64,000 nt of DNA from Burkholderiales bacterium (GTDB lineage: Bacteria > Pseudomonadota > Gammaproteobacteria > Burkholderiales > JABEVD01): positions 17,740 to 81,739 of the forward strand of contig JAIELG010000010.1 of NCBI GenBank assembly GCA_019753155.1, written 5' to 3'. Position 1 is the first letter of the stretch; each line of letters begins with the position of its first letter. Both the position numbers and the translations under genes were made by a program. The notes below the pieces were generated by a model that did no database searches, was not told the DNA's origin, and saw nothing but the letters and a program-made list of their open reading frames with translations. This document shows, piece after piece, positions 57,749-64,000 of this stretch.

Positions 57749-58363
57749 TCAGGGCGAATTTTTCAAATATTCCGCGAGATATTTCAGGTGGAGCAGGGAA
57801 ACTCCAGCTTCGAGTTCCTCGATCTTCCCGATGTTTTCCAGGACATCGTCCGCTCTTGCCAGCCGGACGGTTCTCGAAACCTGGTTTTTCAGGATGGAGC
57901 GGACTTCCGCTTCGCTCAGGCAACTCCTGTTCATGGCCCGGACGATCTGGATTTCCTCGCTGCAATCGACCACGAGTATCCTGTCCGCGAGATCCCCGTA
58001 ATGATTCGTTTCGAAAAAAAGCGGGACGACGATCAGGCAATAGGACTTGGTGCAGGAGGCTATCCTGCCCTCGACCTCGCGTCGGATCATGGGATGGAGT
58101 ATGGCTTCGAGCCTGTTTTTCGAGGACGGATCGGAGAAGATGAGCCGGCGCATTTTCGCCCTGGCTAGCGTGCAGTCGACGACGTATTCTTCCCCGAAAG
58201 CCGCCAGAATTTTCCCCAGCGCAGCCCCATTTTTCCCTGTGAGATCATGGGAAATCCCGTCGGTATCGATGACGCCGGCTCCGAGTTTCCTGAAAATCGA
58301 GGCAACGGTGCTTTTTCCGGAACCGATTCCGCCTGTCAGCACCACGCAGAAAGGTCTAGCCAA
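57749..58363 (-). CDS. coaE: Dephospho-CoA kinase CoaE
   Basis: Last enzyme of coenzyme A synthesis. The 204-residue product has P-loop LTGGIGSGKSTVA, VIDTDGISHDL, HPMIRREVE and the lid VPLFFE. I chose TTG 58363 with AAGGG six bases upstream, inside the pilD stop; a TTG at 58378 is open too but its ribosome-binding site is too close. No ATG is available near the N terminus. Confidence 0.92.
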   Translation of the reverse strand: MARPFCVVLTGGIGSGKSTVASIFRKLGAGVIDTDGISHDLTGKNGAALGKILAAFGEEYVVDCTLARAKMRRLIFSDPSSKNRLEAILHPMIRREVEGRIASCTKSYCLIVVPLFFETNHYGDLADRILVVDCSEEIQIVRAMNRSCLSEAEVRSILKNQVSRTVRLARADDVLENIGKIEELEAGVSLLHLKYLAEYLKNSP

Positions 58364-59195
58364 GATAAGCCCTTGCAATGTCCTTTCCCCAGAACATCGC
58401 GATGAGTCCGCCTCCCGCCAGATAGGGGCCGAAAGGGATGGGGGTGTCGCGCCCCTGTTTTGCGAGGAGGATCATCAGTATTCCGATGCTCGCTCCGACG
58501 ACGGAGGATGCGAGAATGACGAGTGGAAGCTGGCTCCAGCCCAGCCATGCCCCGATTGCGGCGAGGAGTTTGAAGTCGCCATGGCCCATGCCTTCCTTTT
58601 TCGTGGTGAGCTTGAAAAGCCAGTAGATGCTCCACAATGAAAGATAGCCCGCTGCAGCGCCGATGACTGCGGAATGGAGATCTGCGTCGAGATTGAACAG
58701 GAGCCCGGTCCAAAGCAGGGGGAGCGTGATTACATCGGGAAGCAGTTGCGTGTCGATGTCTATGAAGGCAAGCGCAATCATCGCCCAGACGAAAATCAGG
58801 GCGCCGGCGGTTTCCATGCCGAACCCGAAGCGCCAGGCGACGAAGCCGCTTATGATGCCTGTCATGGCTTCTATGATCGCGGTCCTGAGCGGGATTGCAG
58901 CCCCGCAATGTCTGCATTTCCCGCGCAGGAAAATGTAGCTCAACACAGGAATGTTCTCGATCGAGGCGACAGGGTGGCCGCAGGAATCGCATCTGGAACG
59001 GGGGACAATGAGATTGAAAGACGTTTCAGCACCGGCTTTCGCGTCGAGTGTCTCGCATTGCTTCTTCCAGTCGTGCTCGATCATTTTTGGCAGGCGATAG
59101 ATCACGACATTGAGAAAGCTCCCTACCATCAGCCCGACGACCGCGCAGACTGCCGCAAAAAGCGGGGGGGAGGATTCCAGCATGGAAACATCCAT
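58356..59195 (-). CDS. pilD: Prepilin peptidase / N-methyltransferase PilD
   Basis: Inner-membrane aspartic protease that removes the leader of type IV prepilins and methylates the new N terminus. The 279-residue product has the zinc tetracysteine pattern CDSCGHP and CRHCGA in the cytoplasmic loop, and the catalytic aspartates in DIDTQLLPD and GHGDFKLLA. It starts one base after the pilC stop. Confidence 0.95.
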   Translation of the reverse strand: MDVSMLESSPPLFAAVCAVVGLMVGSFLNVVIYRLPKMIEHDWKKQCETLDAKAGAETSFNLIVPRSRCDSCGHPVASIENIPVLSYIFLRGKCRHCGAAIPLRTAIIEAMTGIISGFVAWRFGFGMETAGALIFVWAMIALAFIDIDTQLLPDVITLPLLWTGLLFNLDADLHSAVIGAAAGYLSLWSIYWLFKLTTKKEGMGHGDFKLLAAIGAWLGWSQLPLVILASSVVGASIGILMILLAKQGRDTPIPFGPYLAGGGLIAMFWGKDIARAYLG

Positions 59196-60410
59196 TTATA
59201 CCACCTGTCCCATCTTGAATATGGGTAGGTACATCGCGACCACGAGTCCGCCAATGAGCGTGCCGAGGACGACCATGATGATGGGTTCCATCAGGCTGGA
59301 GAGGGCGTCGACGGCATTGTCGACCTCCTCTTCGTAGAAATCGGCGACTTTCGACAACATGCTGTCGAGCGCGCCCGACTCCTCGCCGATGGCGACCATC
59401 TGCAGCACCATGTTGGGAAAAACGCCGGTGTTCTGCATCGCGGTAGTGAGATTCGTGCCGCTGCTGACCTCGATCTGGATTTTTTTTGTGGCTTCGGCAT
59501 AGACCTGATTTCCGGCAGCGCCGGCCACCGAGTCCAGCGATTCGACGAGCGGAACGCCGGCCGCGAACATCGTGGAAAGCGTGCGGGTCCAGCGCGCTAT
59601 CGAGGATTTCCGCAGGATATCGCCGAAGACCGGAAGTTTCAGCATGAGCCTGTCCATCGTGTTCTGCATCTTGACCGAGCGCTTCCAGACGTAGAAAAAG
59701 GCATAGAGCCCCCCGCCAAGGCTGCCGAATATCGCCCACCAGTACGAGACGAAGAAATCCGAGATTCTCATGACGATGAGCGTCGGGGCGGGGAGATCCG
59801 CGCCGAAACTCGAAAAAAGCGTTTTGAATGCGGGGATCACGAAAATCATGATGACCGCAGTGATAATGAATGCGACCACGATGATCGCAGCCGGGTAGAA
59901 CATGGCCGATGCGATCTTTTTCTTGATGGCGAGGATTTTTTCCTTGTAGGTGGCGAGCCTGTCCAGCAGGGTCTCGAGTATGCCAGCGTGTTCACCCGCG
60001 CCGATCAGGTTGCAGAACAGGGCGTCGAAATAGAGGGGATACTTGCGAAAGGCCTGGTTGAGGCTGCTTCCGGTTTCTACGTCAGCCTTGATGTTCATCA
60101 GGAGTCTCGTCACGGCAGGATTGCTGTGCCCTTTGCCGACGATGTCGAAGGACTGCAGGAGGGGAACGCCCGCTTTCATCATGGTCGCAAGCTGTCTGGT
60201 GAACAGGGCGATGTCCTGTTCGGTGATTTTCTTTTCCCTGGAGAGGCGTTGTTTCTGTATCTTGGAGACGATGATGCCCTGGCGGCGCAAGGTGGCGTTG
60301 ACTATGGCCTCTCCTTTTGCGCGTGTTTCCCCTTTGACCTGTTTGCCGTTCTTGTCGCGCCCTTCCCAGGCAAAGGTGAATTCCTTGCCCTCTTTCTTGA
60401 CTGTTGCCAT
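59196..60410 (-). CDS. pilC: Type IV pilus inner-membrane platform protein PilC
   Basis: GspF-family polytopic protein, 404 residues, with two T2SSF domains (about 70-195 and 275-395) and three membrane helices; MMKAGVPLLQSFDI and MFAAGVPLVESLDSV are the repeated motifs. It works with the PilB ATPase to extend pili. Confidence 0.94.
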   Translation of the reverse strand: MATVKKEGKEFTFAWEGRDKNGKQVKGETRAKGEAIVNATLRRQGIIVSKIQKQRLSREKKITEQDIALFTRQLATMMKAGVPLLQSFDIVGKGHSNPAVTRLLMNIKADVETGSSLNQAFRKYPLYFDALFCNLIGAGEHAGILETLLDRLATYKEKILAIKKKIASAMFYPAAIIVVAFIITAVIMIFVIPAFKTLFSSFGADLPAPTLIVMRISDFFVSYWWAIFGSLGGGLYAFFYVWKRSVKMQNTMDRLMLKLPVFGDILRKSSIARWTRTLSTMFAAGVPLVESLDSVAGAAGNQVYAEATKKIQIEVSSGTNLTTAMQNTGVFPNMVLQMVAIGEESGALDSMLSKVADFYEEEVDNAVDALSSLMEPIIMVVLGTLIGGLVVAMYLPIFKMGQVV

Positions 60411-60426
60411 GATGTCCTCTTGCAGC

Positions 60427-62136
60427 CTACCTGTTTGTGATTGCCTCGATTTCTTCGAGAGAAGTCAGCCCCCGTTTGACTTTCAACAAGCCGGACTGGC
60501 GCAGGTCACGTAAGCCTTCGCGCTTTGCCTGATCGGCGATTTCACTGGATGACCCCTGATTCAGGATGATACTCGACATTTCCTCCGAAATGGGCATGAC
60601 CTGGTAAATGCCCACCCTGCCCTTGTAACCGCGCCCCTGGCAAATGTCGCAGCCCGTCGGCCCGTAAGGGCGCCATGAGCCATCCAGTTCTTCGCTCGTG
60701 AAGCCGGCATTGAGCAGGGTCTCCGCCGGGATGTCTTTTTCTTCCTTGCATTTGCAAAGGCGGCGGGCCAGCCTTTGCGCCGTGATCAGTATGACCGAGC
60801 TGGCTATGTTGAAAGGCGCCATGCCCATGTTCTGCAGGCGGATCAAGGTCGATGGCGCGTCGTTGGTGTGCAGGGTGGAAAGCACCAGATGGCCAGTCTG
60901 GGCAGCCTTGACTGCGATGTCGGCGGTTTCGAGATCCCTGATTTCACCGACCATCAAAACATCCGGGTCCTGGCGCAGGAAGGCCCTGAGGGCGACGGCA
61001 AAAGTCAGCCCCACTTTTTCGTTGATGTTGACCTGGTTGACGCCGGGCAGATTAATTTCGGCAGGATCCTCGGCTGTGGCGATGTTGATGTCGGGCTGGT
61101 TCAGGATATTGAGGCAGGTGTAGAGCGATACGGTTTTCCCGCTTCCCGTGGGGCCGGTGACGAGCACCATGCCATAGGGCCGCTTGATGGCCGCCATCAG
61201 CATTTCCTTCTGTTCAGGCTCGTAACCGAGCGCATCGATTCCCAGTTTTGCGCTGGACGGATCCAGAATGCGCATGACGATTTTTTCGCCGAAAAGCGTG
61301 GGGAGCGTGCTGATCCTGAAATCGATGGCGTGCGTTTCGGACAGCGAGAGTTTCATCCTGCCGTCTTGCGGCATCCTTTTCTCGGAAATGTCGAGCCTCG
61401 ATATCACTTTCAGACGGCTTGCCAGCTTTTCCTTGACGAAAAGGGGAGGCTGGGCTATTTCGTAGAGCATGCCGTCAATGCGGTAGCGTATCCTGTAGAA
61501 TTTCTCGTAAGGCTCGAAGTGAACGTCGGATGCGCCCGCATTGATGGCGTCAAGCAGGGTTTTCTGGATGAACTTGACGATGGGCGCGTCTTCGATTTCC
61601 GCGTTGGATGTCTCGGATTGCAGCGTCTTGGCGACTTCGTCGATGAATTCGAGATTGAGGTCGATTTCCTCGTCGACAAGCTTGTTGAATGCCTCCTGAC
61701 TGGATTCGGCAGCCTTCTGGATGAAGGCGCCGAGTTTGTCGTCCTCGACAATCACGAGTTCTATGGCAAGCCCTGTCTTGAACTTGATTTCGTCCAGCCC
61801 CTGCATGTTTTCGGGATTGGATGTCGCGACGAAAAGCCTGTTTCCCCGCTTGTAGAGGGCGGCCACCTTGTGCTTTTGCATCAGCTTGATGTCGATGAGC
61901 GCATCGGGAAGCGTTTCCATGGCGATCGAGTCGAGATCGAGCAGCGGGAAGCCGAATGTCTGGGAGGAGAACATGGCGATTTCCCTCGAATCGATCCGCC
62001 TGCTCCTGACAAGCTCCGAAAAGAAATTGCCGCCGCTTGCGGATGCCGCGAGTTCGAATGCCTTGGCATCGTTTTCCGTCAGTTTGTTCTGCTGCACCAG
62101 CGCGCGACCAAGGCTGCTATTCAGTTGGATTGCCAC
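60427..62136 (-). CDS. pilB: Type IV pilus assembly ATPase PilB
   Basis: Hexameric ATPase for pilus extension, 569 residues. An N-terminal MshEN-like domain is followed by the GspE core: Walker A GPTGSGKTVSLY, Asp box DPAEINLPG, His box LHTNDAPSTL and zinc-binding cysteines (CKCKEE, CDICQG). The start is GTG 62136 with CGGAG upstream. It is transcribed with pilC and pilD; major pilin is not in the window. Confidence 0.95.
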   Translation of the reverse strand: MAIQLNSSLGRALVQQNKLTENDAKAFELAASASGGNFFSELVRSRRIDSREIAMFSSQTFGFPLLDLDSIAMETLPDALIDIKLMQKHKVAALYKRGNRLFVATSNPENMQGLDEIKFKTGLAIELVIVEDDKLGAFIQKAAESSQEAFNKLVDEEIDLNLEFIDEVAKTLQSETSNAEIEDAPIVKFIQKTLLDAINAGASDVHFEPYEKFYRIRYRIDGMLYEIAQPPLFVKEKLASRLKVISRLDISEKRMPQDGRMKLSLSETHAIDFRISTLPTLFGEKIVMRILDPSSAKLGIDALGYEPEQKEMLMAAIKRPYGMVLVTGPTGSGKTVSLYTCLNILNQPDINIATAEDPAEINLPGVNQVNINEKVGLTFAVALRAFLRQDPDVLMVGEIRDLETADIAVKAAQTGHLVLSTLHTNDAPSTLIRLQNMGMAPFNIASSVILITAQRLARRLCKCKEEKDIPAETLLNAGFTSEELDGSWRPYGPTGCDICQGRGYKGRVGIYQVMPISEEMSSIILNQGSSSEIADQAKREGLRDLRQSGLLKVKRGLTSLEEIEAITNR

Positions 62137-62173
62137 GTATTCTCCGGTTTTTTTTACAGTAGCGCATTTTCGA

Positions 62174-63445
62174 TTATTTGTTCAGTTTTGGGAAGATACG
62201 CGCCATTTTGACAAAACGCCCCTGAGTTTGCACGATTTCCATGGGGTAACCGGCTATCTTAAGGCTGGTCCCGGATTCGGGGATATCTTCGAAATATTCG
62301 AGGATCAGTCCGTTCAGGGTTTTCGGACCTTCGAGCGGGAGAGCGAGGCCGAGCTTGCGGTTGAGTTCGCGCAGCAGGCTGCTGCCTTCGACGAGGAAGC
62401 TGCCGTCTTCGAACTTCTGGAACATTCCGGTCTGCATCGGAGAGTGCGCGTTGAATTCGCCCAGGATTTCCTCGATGATGTCCTCCAGCGCAACCAGGCC
62501 CTTGAGTTCGCCGTATTCATCGACAACGAGGCCGATCTTGCGCCTGTTTTCCTTGAAATGCTGAAGTTGCGAGAAAAGCGGGGTGCCTTCCGGAATGAAA
62601 TAGGGTTCGCGCAGGATCTGGGTCAGGCTTTCCGCGTTGATTTCCCCGCTCTCCGGGTTGGCGAGCGCCTTGCGCACGTCGAGTATGCCGACGACATTGT
62701 CGAGGTTTTCCCTGTAGACGAGGAGTCTTGCATGATAGGAAGTCGAGAGTTGCTCGCGCATCGCTCCGGGAGGGGAATCGATGTCGATCGCTTCGATCTG
62801 GTTTCGCGGGATCATGACATCGTCCACAGTGATCGCTTCGAGATCGAAAATATTGAGCAGGATGCTCTGGTGCCCCTTGGGGATGAAATGGCTCTCTTCC
62901 AGAACGAGCAGCCTCAGTTCTTCCATGCTGAGCTTGTGCGCGGCGCCGGAACCCGGAGTTTTGAAACGTATCAGCCAGAGCAGTGATTGCACGAAAATAT
63001 TGACGAACCAGATCACCGGTTTGGCGACTCTCAGCATGGGGGTGAGCACGAAGCTTGCGGGCAGGGCGATTTTTTCGGGATAGGATGCCCCGATGATTTT
63101 TGGCGTAATTTCGCTGAACACCAGCAGCAGGAAAGTCAGTGTCAGCGCGCCCAGCGTGACCGACCATTCATTGTTCCCGAGCAGCCTGATCGTGATGATC
63201 GTTACCAGGGACGCGGCGGCAGCGTTGACCAGGCTGCTGCCCAGCAGGACGACGCTCAACAGCCTGTCGATTTTATGCAGGAGTTGGCTCGTCAGCTTTG
63301 CGCCCCGGTGGCCGGTTTGCGCAAGATGCTTCAACCTGTAGCGGTTGATGGCCATCATGCTGGTTTCTGAAATGGAGAAAAACGCGGAAAGAATGATGAA
63401 AACGACAAGACAGGCGAGCAGCGTCTTCAGTGGGATATCGTCCAT
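62174..63445 (-). CDS. CNNM/CorC-like membrane protein with CBS pair
   Basis: A 423-residue protein with a CNNM-type membrane domain (first 190 residues, four helices; FFSISETSMMAINRYRLKHL), a pair of CBS domains (about 205-335; VMIPRNQIEAIDID, GLVALEDIIEEILGE) and a CorC_HlyC domain at the C terminus. Members are linked to magnesium or cobalt transport and resistance. The start overlaps the ypjD stop by one base. Confidence 0.9.
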   Translation of the reverse strand: MDDIPLKTLLACLVVFIILSAFFSISETSMMAINRYRLKHLAQTGHRGAKLTSQLLHKIDRLLSVVLLGSSLVNAAAASLVTIITIRLLGNNEWSVTLGALTLTFLLLVFSEITPKIIGASYPEKIALPASFVLTPMLRVAKPVIWFVNIFVQSLLWLIRFKTPGSGAAHKLSMEELRLLVLEESHFIPKGHQSILLNIFDLEAITVDDVMIPRNQIEAIDIDSPPGAMREQLSTSYHARLLVYRENLDNVVGILDVRKALANPESGEINAESLTQILREPYFIPEGTPLFSQLQHFKENRRKIGLVVDEYGELKGLVALEDIIEEILGEFNAHSPMQTGMFQKFEDGSFLVEGSSLLRELNRKLGLALPLEGPKTLNGLILEYFEDIPESGTSLKIAGYPMEIVQTQGRFVKMARIFPKLNK

Positions 63446-64000
63446 TACCGCTTGAGTATTACTTCCAGGACGAACTTGCTGCCGATATAGGCGAGCAGCA
63501 GCATGACGAAGCCGGTCATCGTCGAGCGCACGGCTATCCTGCCGCGCCAGCCGTAGAGATGGCGCCCCCCCAGAAGCACCGCAAAAATGGCCCAGGAGAT
63601 GAAGGCGAACAGGGTCTTGTGGCTGAACTCGAAAGGCTTGCCGAAGAGTTCTTCGGAATACAGGACGCCGCTGAAAAGCGTCAGTGTCAGAAGAATGAAT
63701 CCTGCGCCGATGATGCGAAACAGCAGGGTTTCCATCGTGAGCAGGGGGGGCATGTTCCTGAGTATGGTCGGCATCTTGCTGTGCAGCCTTTTTTCGATGA
63801 AATCCATCAGGAGCGCCTGGAGTGCCGCGATCGAGAACAGGCTGTAGGCGAGGAGGCCGATCAAAAGGTGTATCTTGAAGGCGATCATGTACGCGTTGGG
63901 CAGGAAGTGATGCGAAGGAAATACGCCCGGAAGGAGCACGCTGATTGCCGCTATCGCTGCAATGGGGCTTTGCAGGGCTTTGAGGTTGTGGAAGAAGCTG
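63445..64000 (-). CDS. Cytochrome c assembly-type membrane protein YpjD (5' end outside window)
   Basis: The frame is open to the window end (from base 63999), so the gene is truncated at its 5' end. The visible 185 residues contain five hydrophobic helices; FLPNAYMIAFKIHLLIGLLA, SEELFGKPFEFSHKTLFAFISW and GRHLYGWRGR match the YpjD/CcsA group (shown in parts). The haem-handling tryptophan motif of CcsA is not visible. YpjD-type genes often lie next to this CorC-like gene. Confidence 0.85.
   Translation of the reverse strand, partial: SFFHNLKALQSPIAAIAAISVLLPGVFPSHHFLPNAYMIAFKIHLLIGLLAYSLFSIAALQALLMDFIEKRLHSKMPTILRNMPPLLTMETLLFRIIGAGFILLTLTLFSGVLYSEELFGKPFEFSHKTLFAFISWAIFAVLLGGRHLYGWRGRIAVRSTMTGFVMLLLAYIGSKFVLEVILKR

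Overview
The window reads as a chromosomal segment of a Gram-negative betaproteobacterium, probably Nitrosomonadales or Gallionellales-like. The placement rests on gene order: a division/cell-wall (dcw) cluster ending in ftsA-ftsZ-lpxC, then a DciA-like gene, secA, argJ, a DUF815 ATPase, a Nudix-ThiE fusion, yacG, zapD, coaE, pilD-pilC-pilB, a CorC-like gene and ypjD. No rRNA, tRNA, insertion sequence, phage gene or CRISPR array was found.

Layout. (1) 1-13.4 kb, plus strand: murF (5' end outside the window), mraY, murD, ftsW, murG, murC, murB, ddl, ftsQ, ftsA, ftsZ, lpxC and a 61-residue membrane protein, nearly all overlapping or separated by a few bases. The ftsW-murG junction carries a 121-bp tandem partial duplication of the murG start. 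(2) 13.4-27.2 kb: a first accessory block with a MalT-like regulator carrying a winged-helix tail, a TonB-dependent receptor, and a tight seven-gene minus-strand operon. In transcription order this encodes an 85-residue Sec-exported peptide with a double-glycine-like leader, a TpsB transporter, a secreted CHAT protease, a DUF928 protein, a TpsA haemagglutinin-type exoprotein, a periplasmic C39 peptidase, and an outer-membrane barrel preceded by an exported helix-turn-helix-like domain. This is the best candidate for an undescribed system: a small exported peptide, a peptidase of the family that cuts such leaders, and two outer-membrane devices in one transcript. (3) 27.4-30.5 kb: dciA-like gene and secA (divergent).

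(4) 30.5-50 kb: a second accessory block with a histidine phosphatase, a SemiSWEET protein, an FmdC-like porin, and a very long urea/amide operon: urtABCDE, fmdA, fmdB, amiE, ureD-A-B-C-E-F-G, an NCS1-permease/histidine-kinase/receiver fusion and a REC-PAS-LuxR response regulator. Together these import urea and short amides, hydrolyse them to ammonia, and probably sense the substrate. The porin and urtA upstream regions share a 22-bp element (18/22 identical) that may be the binding site of a common regulator. (5) 50-53.5 kb, minus strand: a cytochrome c peroxidase remnant with an internal deletion, and an operon of patatin-like phospholipase, lipoprotein, 47-residue microprotein and four-helix membrane protein. 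(6) 53.8-64 kb: argJ and the DUF815 ATPase gene (plus strand), then convergent Nudix-ThiE, yacG, zapD, coaE, pilD, pilC, pilB, corC-like and ypjD (truncated by the window end).

Family assignments come from reading the translations and motifs. No database search was run. Regulatory sites are pattern matches only.
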